Below, piece by piece: positions 20,101 through 25,628 of a DNA stretch of 64,000 nt. Location of the stretch: NCBI GenBank assembly GCA_035529895.1, contig DATKVV010000070.1, positions 1 to 64,000 of the forward strand, read 5' to 3'. Numbering within the stretch: position 1 is the stretch's first letter; each line of letters starts with the position of its first letter. Position numbers and translations under genes: made by a program. Source of the DNA: JAUWKC01 sp035529895. GTDB lineage: Bacteria; Planctomycetota; Phycisphaerae; Sedimentisphaerales; Anaerobacaceae. The notes beneath the pieces are model-generated. The model saw only the letters and a list, made by a program, of their open reading frames with translations, made no database searches and was not told the DNA's origin.

Positions 20101-22029
20101 AACATTCGTCGTGCCTTCCATAACCGCTGCGCCGTAAACTAAGTCGAAGAAGGGATGCTGCGCCTGAAGGCCCTCGAAGATGTTGTTCTTTATGGTAACG
20201 TTTTGGACAGGATAGAGATCGAGCTCGGGGTCAGCGCCCACAAGAAGAAGACCAATAGATTCATCGTCCTGCTCGTCCGTTGTGAACGTGAAACCATCGA
20301 CGGTCACGTCATCGGATATAACAGCCATTCCCAAGCCGCCCACCTCGACGGTCGTGTTGTCGGCTCCATCGGTTGATTGGAGCGTAACCGGCTTATCTAT
20401 CGCAAACGACCACCCTTCCTCGTAGAGTCCGGGTGAAACGTTAATGGTTGACTCCTCGGTCTGGTGGGCAATTCCCACAGCGTCCTGAATTTGGGCCGCG
20501 GGCGAGATAACGTTGACCGTGCGAGCGTTGCCGCTCAGCATCCCATTGGTGCTGAGGTCCGCATCCAGGTCAATAGAACCGTTGTTACCGACGTTAAGTA
20601 TAAGATTGCCTGAGTCGGCATTGGTAACACCGGCGTTAACAACTATGTGGCTATCATCCGCGGTGGTCTCCATTTTGAGGTCTTTCTGTGAACTGTAACT
20701 AACCGGGTCAGTAACGGTGATAAGGTCATCCGCCTGCAACAAAACATTCTGCAGTCCCAGCTCGGTTACAATATCTACCGGAGCAAGAATAAGCTGATCG
20801 GTACGATCGTAATAAAATCCGTCACCGTACTCATCCCACTCGGGCGTACCTGCTTCTGCCGCTTTTATCTCCAATCTTGCCGGGTCAATCAGTAAATTGC
20901 CGTTTTCGCCGGCGGCGGCAGAGGCATCAACCTCGCCCTCGAATACCATATACTGCTTGCCGGAAACCTCCACGAAGCCGCCATCGCCGGATTCGGCGCC
21001 GCCTTTGGCTTCAATTGCCGCGCCATCGCGGAAGAGTGCCGTCTCCGGAGAGTAGACAATGACCTGGCCGCCGTCGCCGTTGGCGCCGGCGTTTGCGGTG
21101 GTCAGGCTGTCGCTGCTAAGAGCAACCACATCGCCGGCGGTCAGCGTGATGTTGCCGCCGTCGCCTTCGGGGGCATCTGCGTTTAGGGTTCCGAACTGGC
21201 CGACCCGGCCGGTACCGCCCGAAACCGCGAGGGTCAGGGAATCAAGGCCCTCTATAGCCCTCGAAAAGGTATCGCCGGCGGCAAGGACTATTTTCCCGCC
21301 AGCCGCTTCGACAGTGCCTTCATTAATAACATCGCCCATACCGGCCGCTCCGGGGTCTGTGGGGTCTACAATCTGAACGGACTGTACCTCCACAACGATG
21401 TCGCTTCCTTCCTGGCCGAGAAAAACCCTGTCGCCGGCGGCCATCAGGACGTATCCTCCCGCCGGACTTCTTATGATACCGGCGTTAAGGACCTGCTTGC
21501 CGATGAGGGCGACCTGCTCGGCGGAAATCTGGCCGTAGTTGGCCACCTTTCCGACCCCGTCGCCGGCAACAAATTGATAATGGCCGTTCATAAAGTCATT
21601 GTTGGCGATATCCAGTCCCGAAGCAGTGAACTTGTACGCTTGTACAAGGGACGTGGGGCCGAATATAATGCCTTGAGGATTAACGATTATGATATGGCCC
21701 TGATTGCCAAAGAGGGAACCGTCAAACTGGGTCGCACCCCCCTGAACCACTTTGTTGAGCACGGCGAAACTGCCGCTGGCCTTGAGAAACTGGAGAATCT
21801 CGCTTGAACAGGTGTTCAGACTGTCCCAGTTAATCACGGCTCTGGCCGAGCCCATGTTTACGGTGGTAGTGTTACCGGCCTGGCCGACTCCCGCCGACCC
21901 TGCCACAACATCAGCCCCGCTCGGCGTGGCAAATGCAACCGGTACATTGAAAAACAGGCACCAGACCAAAAACCATGCCACAATTTGCCTCAGACAATAC
22001 TTGTTCGAGATTTTTCTCACCTTTTCCAT
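5161..22029 (-). CDS. giant TpsA-like filamentous-haemagglutinin exoprotein (5,622 aa)
   Basis: A surface exoprotein expected to be secreted by the TpsB-like gene just upstream. The ATG at 22029 is preceded by AAGGGG. Residues 1-35 form a long signal peptide (basic n-region, IVAWFLVWCLFFNV core, cut after VAFA). Residues about 36-290 form the two-partner-secretion domain: AVINWDSLN, FAVLNKVV and the NPxG signature (N117-P-Q-G, IIIVNPQGIIFG). The remainder is acidic, Gly/Asp/Thr-rich beta-solenoid. It contains three NosD-like parallel-beta-helix modules, each ending in NWWG, and many 'GDITL.A/GSI' strands in between. A 44-residue repeat array lies at about residues 4230-4605. The last ~155 residues are alpha-helical with a GGCP...PCEMC cysteine set, unlike the beta-solenoid. 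There are no internal stops. An adhesin, matrix or biofilm role is inferred from the family. Confidence 0.9.
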   Translation of the reverse strand: MEKVRKISNKYCLRQIVAWFLVWCLFFNVPVAFATPSGADVVAGSAGVGQAGNTTTVNMGSARAVINWDSLNTCSSEILQFLKASGSFAVLNKVVQGGATQFDGSLFGNQGHIIIVNPQGIIFGPTSLVQAYKFTASGLDIANNDFMNGHYQFVAGDGVGKVANYGQISAEQVALIGKQVLNAGIIRSPAGGYVLMAAGDRVFLGQEGSDIVVEVQSVQIVDPTDPGAAGMGDVINEGTVEAAGGKIVLAAGDTFSRAIEGLDSLTLAVSGGTGRVGQFGTLNADAPEGDGGNITLTAGDVVALSSDSLTTANAGANGDGGQVIVYSPETALFRDGAAIEAKGGAESGDGGFVEVSGKQYMVFEGEVDASAAAGENGNLLIDPARLEIKAAEAGTPEWDEYGDGFYYDRTDQLILAPVDIVTELGLQNVLLQADDLITVTDPVSYSSQKDLKMETTADDSHIVVNAGVTNADSGNLILNVGNNGSIDLDADLSTNGMLSGNARTVNVISPAAQIQDAVGIAHQTEESTINVSPGLYEEGWSFAIDKPVTLQSTDGADNTTVEVGGLGMAVISDDVTVDGFTFTTDEQDDESIGLLLVGADPELDLYPVQNVTIKNNIFEGLQAQHPFFDLVYGAAVMEGTTNVSITDNTFINIEAYGDDARAYGIAVMGAGAAGEGQGIYIHGNTISNIAAFDSSETFVPYLSAGIAVLGSTNIENTGNDISGTGSGIYLEGAADVKITQDNIHENDTGILISSLSGPAEITENFIQDNAYGVAVDDSAEQVTLNYNRISGNEYGVLNEDGGNTLNAAANWWGDEFGPQHYSNPYEDTTTGDRVSGDVDFSPWWANDAGTSWRMLPSTDSADFAEWVQLAGSGATLDVDYIGDGTLPAIDDEGKGLNLNVSSTGSLTVGGSGEKFALGGDLNMNAAGTVTVNAQIDPDVVRVEAGDIDVFSLITADSLIWLEAGTGGAGSVTVDHSGTNTGSLETTQAGSDITIIAGSAGSGDISLLGPATIQTKGATGDGHEITLTANNGAITMADGSLINAGNGTIDMEGSGDITLSAVQTMGSAAVTSTAGKILNDGNPGTRLIAPAPLLAASSGIGTDVDPLDTEIDRLDAVTTTGSIYVKDYDLDLRLDSVLASSGSVTIEGAKGSIMVDTVTADSTAGTVTIIASDTFGAITNDGDPATYITAHAADLDAKTAIGASAAGTGALDTKVNELTAVAHAGSIYINNDVTSGDLGLDSVSASGIVEITNTTGAITDGTVGDAAANIDAISAVLTALSGIGGAGEADIDTAVGSLEASTSTGGIYVSNVGGLTIGGVTGDVAGAQVTDPTGGAIAIMASSPLTVSETVSAPGDITLTADGDDLTLAANVTSTGTGTTIELNAGDGIIQNSGTVSVTGGGAINALVAGTGGFTQAEEASFVSNGGDIRVSSGGDIAIALLDAQSAGGSGDVVVYAEQGKITDNTAGEAANIKGAGALLMASTGIGGADAADIDTEIDNLVAQTATGGIYVSDGDALTIGGVSAAPADAGVEVSGASGDIAIAAGGKLTVTERVAAPGNITLNGSSVDLDADLDAGGFLGGDNTAINVLGSTNGAQIQDAVGIAISSSSTPATIDVAEGTYDEGSFDVDKEGLTLQSTGAVANTVVKVDGFGMAVISDDVTVDGFTFTTDQQDNESVGLLVVGADTSLEPYPVDNVTIKNNVFQGLQPEDTFCDFAYGAAVVGDATNVSITDNTFSELGFAADDVTQYGILIGDPDMMGSPEDIRVTGNTLEDIKAYGDDAQAYGIAVIGAGAADEGQGIYIHDNTISDIAAFDSFMDPDPDLSAGIAVFDSTNIENTGNNIFWTGSGIYLENAADVKIRQDDIHENETGIYISSLSGPAEITENFIQDNDTGVYVADSADQVSINYNSISGNADGIYNDTDNILDAMANWWGDATGPSDKSNDGTFPPGLYNPAGGGDPVTDYVNYNPWLGKGGDAEPGTPGFQPESPMDWGMVVNDPAAILAAIAFIVDNGGSFDSVSGDWPGDITLPVMDFDGSSVNISITATGVLTVGGKITTGGNVMLGGVGANGSTGVIINADIDPATVHIPSNDDVTINAFVQADEWIKVEAGLDGTGSIVWVAPGSLETFNNGGTIEMYAGTVAGTSGDIAVGGPVTTNAGNITLNAYHGTVEMTSSGSLNSTGGNIAVAADVVAPGGGGAIMMANGALVDAGNAKIDMDADGDITLGGLVTTNNAADAITIDSAGGGVVDGGGTNLDIVTGASGTVVINAATGIGAADAIDTTIGTLEAHTTAGDVVIDETDNITLADVDTGDGSIDIASGASIELADLDNVISAGSGGDVTLSAADSITVLDATTAAEIQNTGSVTLTAKAVGATNPLDLAGATALTINDLDGAGQDMVIREQGGSSIASTTITVATPTAGNIDIDYSGTDVVNIDEGHILTNVDLDLDGTGGRTFTYTATTGDITIDTVNTGDEDVTITATDGAISGVSDDATADIAGDTVTLVAGSGNIRGADAFKALDVTATTALNADTTGDDGDIAIDSIGDLPVGLLNAGSGNVTLDSDGAINDHDVDAVVDIKADELTMTAQGEIGGAEEIETQVNTLNASAQAAGDIDIAEEDTIMLASLQTTSGAIDVTSSTGDIKVGAISAGAGNDDVSLTASGGSILDDGFAYLFADEAVLNALGDIGEAETTSGSPLHTKVNTLEAHAGGSIYVTENLQDLTLASVSAGADIDIINIDGDITVGATISAAGDIDLESDEDDIIVSGTGMIDLDGSNGSTLTLYAGDDILIEGPIEDSDAGDDAVHVMLFAGDGDPGDSLANIRIAASITTGGGNFSSSGTTFNNEGGIINTAGTTDGSIQINVHQPTDKVSLGADLDGGTDGAISGNAALIDVLSSAAQVQDAIDIVRPAGDATITVFDGTYQQNLYVDKPDITLKSDEGKSVTTLTADGGWVVTIDDDGDNFVLGGANGEGFTIHGAGGEGGADLVLLTNGPENVDISYNTLNTTGSSTTLGIKVDAAGTRDLTITNNEFFADGSDTSILGEAPITNLLVSDNEFTGGTGATAMDLYGVAEASPSSIQDNTIDGFGIGISVGSGTAATPTEGLDILRNEIMNGTDGIVLGDTGFGLMKNVTVQANNIHDNTGTGLVIQNVGVDSTPAPGDFFISVTNNFFTNNDKGVQSLHASESAAIGYNSFSGNTTYAVENAGTLAMLDAEANWWGHMLGPKHLSNPFNLITNGDSVSDKVDYNPWLGFGDDADSDPTNGFQPVSPMHWWTMGSLQHTIDLASPGDTIFAAAKTYNESIDVDKGLAGLNFVGDAVAKPDSAIAGNVTLSNTDDNWDEGTLDIMTLGVSVDQMTWDVSFSPGNTTLTLNSDPGASTGDVGEHGLTLDTGPDGTIDLDGDVTIGGDLTLMSDTVVADGKKLFSFGGSVMLASGENMEGEGALTIEADELILLGGTDQFNPGTGSAGNLTAAGPLTLNAHESIYAHGTITTDPGGAVAGAADIHLYSSDNTTHLFGDVTADVGDGGDIFVHNRSQVSEDVTLKAGRNVTIEALMTALGDLTIEAGDLTNTNENGKIQALVGIDMPQATTPPAPPDRHTLTLRQNDDLNMQENVLTVGNADNTNLVAQSTAGSVTEQLAERWLSIEARAETFISLDDSDTPGTITTKTLTAVIGDILVKSDLGKVEAYGPIDAGQDVKIAALDEGPDGSDDAIFLRYNATDPAVEAGRDIWLANNTLAADGVSLKAGQDVRVGWQGDQGPFDPKLGQYESKTLTGEGALTVEADRHITLGGAVKAAGPLTLRADADYLPVPPAEDGGNMWAMSSLTTTGVNSDMLVEGQNIRVEGPADSSAKMEMYASDNATLEDNVTATGDIALFADWDVPGPGYENGSGDLTVLGNIESTDGSIELRADDDTINLASDWVEAWLDITLWDNTVLNGSTHQRIDAETGTLWAMNTVTKKDGEGDLTLGGGAGINGINLDGTVDVQTTGGGSLPEAGGNGSLIIEDSFTAAADLLAQGSVYFTDATKSNVVNATLDGSVNQQIRAENGMVYANGSIHKTEPGNLSIFGGVDSGDSVWTPDVDGTVTVDTGELEIKGNSGVRLGGSLYSSDNMTIVANNNASGSGNLVHTNGTIKSENGTVSLSAIDNKIELRGSGAPAPYVQAGEDILLNDDTEVTNAETLDAARDVILADGETLKGLSDLTIEADRHITLGGATEAAGNLTLKADDDPAPDNDGDLLAKDDLTSGGWLRAWGDNITINGAAQSGTDAGAADKWMELIADRANNGEGDLLAKGTVTSGDWLEAYGDDITFEAPASSATSMYLKADSVDEGSGDLTTNSLTSGTWMEAYGNNITINALAQSGGYMYLEADSTWNNSGDLTTQGLTSGSSLEAYGDNVTLQGPVSSATTMLLNADSTYSGEGDLLAKGTLTSGDYLEAYGDDITFEAPASSTTSMYLRADSVGDGSGDLTTNSLTSGTWMEAYGNNITINALAQSGEYMYLLADSTSNNSGDLTTQGLTSGASLEAYGDNITINGAAQSGTDAGAADKYMYLEADSTYSGEGDLLAKGTITSGDYLEAYGDDITFEAPASSEDYMYLQADSAGDDTGSIVVHGLDAGGTIDIYASDYTINIHKSTADPAPDADVYSDEDIRLWNNTVAEPGVKLHADWDVLLDSGKSLTGDGTLTVEAGENILLGVDDQWNPEDGGSPGNVSAVGDLVLDAGEDVWAYGQLKAGGDITISSSDSTTYLITDLVEATGNVNLNNNTEAADGILIHAVEGDVIVGVETETVNPADYPGIPGLLPGVYTDTYLEGYGALTVEAGSDVIVGGELSTDGAMLVTAGDNISVGSASADGDMDMTATTGNITAGRLFRIYDLDPVDGDLVFKGGDLDVLSTAAGHNMALTAAGSISFRNAKSYSKWTGTAYEGGNMTMTAEAGDITAGVVAPTIWAGGPPLSEVVTVTQGGHIGANEDMTLLADNDVKAKYVNWDTWSGGSVWIEAGHDIVIGEVLPTLKANVYDSDGKNVGTQVLGDTQEDVLNVHKGGYAGSGEDMTLLAGNDIKVKTAQSSGGDLLMTAERGDILIGGPAPHAVAIDEGEYGTAEFDKGGRLYAGNGTITLSALSEDGDISLKMAQAGDDITMTAGGNITLRTNATNPGQWAEPDRTESFYGDIRLHALNGDISIGGDVAVVEPYELIAGYVERGLNGGVSLIADNGKIFTPGGDNDTLSAIIAGYSNQAEDIGVELPQDPDQKAAIVIISADTLKLGPDAELWADGIYDTTGEVDDRAAIKFLDVEGTVIGGVPRKAGDPFDAAIYLASTTGDVDVSSPVSILSSESAQVPDGDTEPIGEPMGAMVIDAYDTVTFDNGVLFNAATPLDTLFQNSLANGQVGDRLEVASRITEWLFQAVLGGTLPYAGGGGPFPTGYNYVLRGAGLGNPAITDGRAWVLENPTPPAPLYREAGERTEPQEFGEGGCPALMAWLADELGVAEEAIEVYVADTFAYSTDIQPCEMCARLKDAATVLADDTLIASLAQVVNEFITTPAPPSEEQMASIAAALAGPEAGTSYASAAQWIDALVAYVGILNTEMGMSIADSAAAANKYVAAVTETGNESLIAYVQARLAAMGG
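8215..9336 (-). repeat. 44-residue tandem repeats with 3-unit higher-order period
   Basis: Eight consecutive units inside the giant exoprotein, each about 44-53 residues (132-159 bp). Each has the form DL-x(5)-LTSG-x(2)-[LM]EAYG[DN][ND][IV]T followed by a variable part and ending in 'ADS..GSG'. Units fall into three types by their openings (DLLAKGT, DLTTNSL, DLTTQGL). They recur in fixed order, giving a higher-order repeat of about 400-420 bp: near-identical DNA begins at 8301, 8721 and 9120. The terminal copies are more divergent. Confidence 0.9.
12140..13410 (-). repeat. third parallel-beta-helix module of the exoprotein
   Basis: A NosD/PbH1-like module. It opens with AAQVQDAIDIV and 'ITVFDGTYQQNLYVDKP', continues with coils of the 'L.I.NNEF / ISYNTL' type and closes with EANWWG, DKVDYNPWLG and GFQPVSPMHWW. 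It has the same architecture as the modules at 16020-17330 and 19480-20560 but little nucleotide identity to them, so it is the oldest or most diverged copy. Confidence 0.75.
16020..17330 (-). repeat. second parallel-beta-helix module (recent duplicate of the first)
   Basis: A beta-helix module ending in NWWG (about 16231-16245) and YNPWLG. It shares long near-identical DNA runs with the module at 19480-20560, for example the stretch around 16366 and its match around 19729, encoding LSGPAEITENFIQDN. Relative to the first module it carries about 50 extra residues (around 16700-16850, GILIGDPDMMGSPEDIRVTGN), which look like inserted helix coils. Confidence 0.8.
19480..20560 (-). repeat. first parallel-beta-helix module of the exoprotein
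   Basis: It begins with AAQIQDAVGIA and 'INVSPGLYEEGWSFAIDKP', followed by right-handed beta-helix coils (NVTIKNNIF, NVSITDNTF, ISGNEYGV) and a closing NWWG (about 19591-19604) with VDFSPWW. The module type is that of secreted 'probable pectate-lyase/NosD' solenoids. It is paired at DNA level with 16020-17330 at an offset of about 3.36 kb. Confidence 0.8.
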
Positions 22030-22120
22030 TACTTTCCCCTTTATTCTAAAGTACGATTGTTTCAGATCCGTCCCGATTTTTTATACCTGCCGCCCGACTA
22101 CACCGCCGGGCAAAGTTTCT

Positions 22121-24046
22121 CTACCATCGAAACATCAAGCCGACGCTCACGCGGCCTTTGCCGGTGTGCGTGCTGTCGGTAGGCTGCAGCGGATAGCCGT
22201 AATAGACGGCTCCGCTAAAATTATCGCCGAGTTCGAGAATCGCACCGGTTCCCACCGACATCAGCTCTTCATGTCCCTTTTCGGTTCCAATAGGGTGTCT
22301 TATCTTGGCTCGACCGTAATCGAAGAAGGCCAAAGGAGCAAGTTTCCTGACAAACGGCTTCTTGGCGGCTTCCTCTTGCGTTTCGCCGGTCTGCTTGGAC
22401 TCTTCGTACTTGACAAGATCAAACTCATACTGAGCGGATGCGAGTACACCGCCGTCGGCGACAGACTCATACTCATCATAGCCTCTGACACTGTACATTC
22501 CTCCGAAGGCAGTCATCTTTGCAGGGACCAACCTTTCATCGGAGCCAATCCATCGGAAACTACCGCTCAATCGATTTACCTTATTCGGGTCCAGATACTG
22601 ACTGTGAGCAGCCGCGGCAGTGTAGATAGCAAAAATGGAGTCGCTATTCAGACGTGCCAGCCCAAACTCATCGCCGCCGGATTCGCCGCCCAGACTGCGG
22701 AAGTATTCTAACGTAGCGGAGCTGTTCGACATATCATCCGAGCGATGCAGGTCTATCCCCGCTCCCCACAGCCAGAACTTTATGTCCGTCCCCAATTCGC
22801 TCGGAAACAACGAAGGAGTGACCTTGCTTCTCACGTGCTCCAAAGAACCTTTTATATCAAGAAACCAGCCTTCGGTCTGCAATACGTTGTATCGCAATAC
22901 GCCGCCATAGAACGTACCCCTGCCGAGAAAATCGAAAATGCCGGTCTCCGGACTTATATCGAACTCGCTGTGACCGCCATAAAGGTTAAGACGCAGCCGG
23001 GGTCCCAACAGCGGAAAATCATAACTTCCAAACAGCCCGTAATTCTCATCGATACCCGAATCCCAGGGCGCCTGATATATGGCGGTAAAAGTGTCGTCTA
23101 TACCCAGAAGATTAGTGTTAATGATGCCAATTCTCGGATTCCATTGCCTTTCCCTGGTTCCGGAGTTATCCACCTGGACGAACCAATGCCAGGGCTTTGC
23201 TTCGTAAATGTCGTATGCCACAGCAAGCGAGCTTGGTTCAATCCCTTTTGTTACGACTGCCGAGACGTATCGGTCCGGGTTGAGGTTGAGCAGATTTACA
23301 AAATCATCCAGTTCTTTCTGGTTTGCCACCTGCCCGACTTTCACCGGCGACCACTGCTCAACGGCCGAACTGCGCAGATACCCCTTTTCGGTTCTGTTCT
23401 GGTTAGCGTCGTATGTTTTTACCGTGACATCAGTTACTGCGGCCTCAAGCACCCTTATGGATAGTATCTCATCCTCCAGCGCCACACCATCCTTTACCGT
23501 CTCTCTCGGCACATAAACATATATGCCCGCATAATGGCGGCCCTGGTAGACAGAGAGAAGGTACTGGGTAAATCCCTGAATTGTTCTTGCTGATACCCGG
23601 CGAGGCTGTCCGGGCTCTAAAATAATATCGTTCAGTACTCTAAAGTCGTAAAGGTACTCGCTTTCAGCCTCTTTCAGCGGTTTGTCGGACGCGTTATATA
23701 TTAAAGGTACATTCTTTAACAAGTCATCGGTGGTTATTAGTGTGTTGTCGCTGATACGTAGTTCTTTTACTGTGAATTGCTGGCTCGTGTCTTCGGGCAA
23801 GTCAATTTCGCCGATGCGCTTTTCGAGTTTAGCCATAGCTTTATCGAGGGCCTTGCGTTTGGCCTCCCTGGCGGCTTCCCGTTTGTCTCTGGCGGCCGCA
23901 TCACGTATCTGCTCCATCTTTTCGGCCTCACTTGTGTTCTCGTCCCACGAAGGCGCTTGCACCGGCCAACAAACCGCTGACCCCAAGAAAAGAACAAATA
24001 CAACTACAACGCACATCATCCTTGTCATCCTTGTCGCGCTATTCAT
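22121..24046 (-). CDS. TpsB/FhaC-like two-partner-secretion outer-membrane transporter
   Basis: Exports the exoprotein encoded 91 bases downstream. I choose the ATG at 24046 (641 aa) because AAGGAG sits seven bases upstream and the protein then opens with a signal peptide (MCVVVVFVLFLGSAVCW). A reading frame continues upstream to 24232 but without support. Residues about 30-80 form a charged coiled-coil helix (DAAARDKREAAREAKRK), longer than the usual helix H1. About 90-270 are POTRA-type domains (FTVKELRISDN, LSIRVLEAAVTDV), and about 280-641 are a 16-strand Omp85-type barrel. The barrel contains the family L6 motif VRGY (MYSVRGYDEY) and ends in an aromatic C-terminus (VGLMFRW). Gene order tpsB-tpsA and close spacing indicate one transcript. 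Confidence 0.88.
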   Translation of the reverse strand: MNSATRMTRMMCVVVVFVLFLGSAVCWPVQAPSWDENTSEAEKMEQIRDAAARDKREAAREAKRKALDKAMAKLEKRIGEIDLPEDTSQQFTVKELRISDNTLITTDDLLKNVPLIYNASDKPLKEAESEYLYDFRVLNDIILEPGQPRRVSARTIQGFTQYLLSVYQGRHYAGIYVYVPRETVKDGVALEDEILSIRVLEAAVTDVTVKTYDANQNRTEKGYLRSSAVEQWSPVKVGQVANQKELDDFVNLLNLNPDRYVSAVVTKGIEPSSLAVAYDIYEAKPWHWFVQVDNSGTRERQWNPRIGIINTNLLGIDDTFTAIYQAPWDSGIDENYGLFGSYDFPLLGPRLRLNLYGGHSEFDISPETGIFDFLGRGTFYGGVLRYNVLQTEGWFLDIKGSLEHVRSKVTPSLFPSELGTDIKFWLWGAGIDLHRSDDMSNSSATLEYFRSLGGESGGDEFGLARLNSDSIFAIYTAAAAHSQYLDPNKVNRLSGSFRWIGSDERLVPAKMTAFGGMYSVRGYDEYESVADGGVLASAQYEFDLVKYEESKQTGETQEEAAKKPFVRKLAPLAFFDYGRAKIRHPIGTEKGHEELMSVGTGAILELGDNFSGAVYYGYPLQPTDSTHTGKGRVSVGLMFRW

Positions 24047-24191
24047 AATCATTCTCCTTGTAATAGCCTTGCAAAATAATCTGGGGAGGCCTGAAACAAG
24101 CCATCCAACTTTTATCCTGCTAATGCAGGCCGAGTTCTCCGTGCCTAAACAGTTATGGCAGAAACAAGAAAAGGGTGTTGCGTAGCCTAAA

Positions 24192-24219
24192 ATTATAGTT
24201 TGGGTAAGTTTGTCTGCAA
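24192..24219 (-). promoter_or_regulatory. candidate sigma70-type promoter of the tpsBA pair
   Basis: On the minus strand TTGCAG (24219-24214), a 16-base spacer and a perfect TATAAT (24197-24192). The start codon lies about 145 bases downstream. The -35 is weak (three of six consensus bases), so this is suggestive only. Confidence 0.4.
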
Positions 24220-25309
24220 AACGCCTCATCAACGCAACTACCCCAAATACCTACCATATCACTTATTGCCTTGTCTCCTTTCTCCAATTTTCCCAGCCGC
24301 CCCGTCGGACCAAGGGCCACATACTCATTCCAGCAAGGCCGACGATTGCATCTAATGCTCAAGAAAAGTCACGCGTCTTGGGTTTTCCGCCTCAAAGCAA
24401 ATAAATCTTTGTGCCCCCAAAACGCCATCACGCACTTATCCGCCGAGCCTGCTATAATTTAACATCTTACCAACTCACGTTTAAGATGTCAACCAAAAAC
24501 TTGCCATACCCCCTATTTTGCCCAATTTATCGCCAAGGCTTTAGGCCAAGGCAAGATAGACATAAACGGCATAGGCCCCATCAGCAAGGAGGTTGTACTT
24601 TCCGCGGATGCCTTTACACGTCCATTTCATAAATAATCGCCTCTCCCAGCACGAAAAAACGCCCTCCCGCCAGAAAAAGCAAAACGAAGCTCAGAGTATC
24701 CTTATCGGACCATACTTACGTATACGCTAAGATTCTCTCTGATATCCACCGCCTATGAGACCCGAATTTCCAGGCAGCCAAGCCGTAAGCAACCCAATAA
24801 AACGCCATCATGAGAAACAGAGCACCGCCCACCCCCGACAAAGTACTGTTTACAATAGAACCTCTGTTGCCAGAATTCGGGTTTCAACCTGGAAGCTGAA
24901 TAAACACAAAAGACAAGGGGTATGCAAGAAAAAAAAAGCTTTTCTTGAATTTTTTTTTTGCAGCTATCAGTACTGATAGCCGCGTTTTAGGAGCATTGTT
25001 CAACTGAAACCTGGGCGCCTGTAGCGGCTTGGACAAGCGGTGACGACAGCCGTCAAAATGCTCTGTGTCCGGCTCGGGCAAGGAATATGTCCAGCTGCAG
25101 CCTGACAAGATTAGCTCAATGAATTGAAAGACTGCTCGGCGGATTGGCAAGCGTGCAAAACCTTTCGGAAGCTTGTCTCCGATAAAAGACGTCCCGCCGA
25201 CACCCTCCAATTTGTTGACGGACAGTGGTGAGTCCAGGGTGTTGAGTTCAGCACCGCCGGCAATAGGACACGTTATCACGCGAAAGTCCAGAGCCGCCCG
25301 AAAGAATTC
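24220..25309. other. 1.1-kb intergenic region without recognisable genes
   Basis: Several short ORFs occur on both strands but none has a family signature. It holds long A and T runs near 24926-24960 and the 18-bp perfect palindrome at 24963-24980. The minus-strand ORF at 24884-25279 (131 aa) runs through the A/T runs, giving KKKFKKSFFF, and is probably chance. Confidence 0.4.
24963..24980. promoter_or_regulatory. 18-bp perfect palindrome, operator-like
   Basis: GCTATCAGTACTGATAGC is its own reverse complement. It follows a run of T on the plus strand, the wrong side for a plus-strand terminator. Read on the minus strand the hairpin is followed by A's, so it is not a terminator there either. 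A dimeric-regulator binding site is the simplest reading; no regulator gene is nearby. Confidence 0.35.
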
Positions 25310-25337
25310 TTGATATACGACTTGAATGACTTATAAT
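25310..25337 (+). promoter_or_regulatory. strong sigma70-like promoter
   Basis: TTGATA (25310-25315), a 16-base spacer and TATAAT (25332-25337): five and six of six consensus bases. It lies 38 bases before the small ORF at 25376 and about 290 bases before the subtilase gene, and probably drives both. Confidence 0.6.
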
Positions 25338-25375
25338 ACGCGCCAGCTTTCTATTAAAAGCAGGAGTGGCGAAAA

Positions 25376-25606
25376 ATGCAAATCGCTCACACCCAGTTCG
25401 GGAAATCTGGTTCTGCATTGTGTGAGTGCGCAAAAATGGGGTGGTCAGTCGTAGAGAGTGCAGGAAAAACCACGATGTTGGGGCCTGGTCAGGTTTCGAA
25501 ACAAATGCCACAGAAAACTCAAAAAACATCCCGTAACAGCCGCGGCAAGTCCGGCGTAATTTCTTTTAAGAACACGTTCTATGGTGCAGGAACGCGCAAA
25601 TTCTGA
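25376..25606 (+). CDS. small basic hypothetical ORF ahead of the subtilase
   Basis: A 76-residue ORF. Its ATG follows AGGAG at a nine-base spacing and lies just downstream of the promoter at 25310-25337. The product is Lys/Ser/Gly-rich with two cysteines near residues 16-18 (CEC); no signal peptide or family is evident. It ends 22 bases before the preferred start of the subtilase. It may be a real small protein, a leader ORF affecting subtilase translation, or chance. Confidence 0.35.
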   Translation: MQIAHTQFGKSGSALCECAKMGWSVVESAGKTTMLGPGQVSKQMPQKTQKTSRNSRGKSGVISFKNTFYGAGTRKF

Positions 25607-25628
25607 TATGTCATCGTCAGGGTGGAAA

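Noticed and set aside
24884..25279. 131-aa minus-strand ORF in the tpsB/subtilase gap
   Set aside because: Passes through homopolymer runs, has no recognisable domain and no ribosome-binding site.
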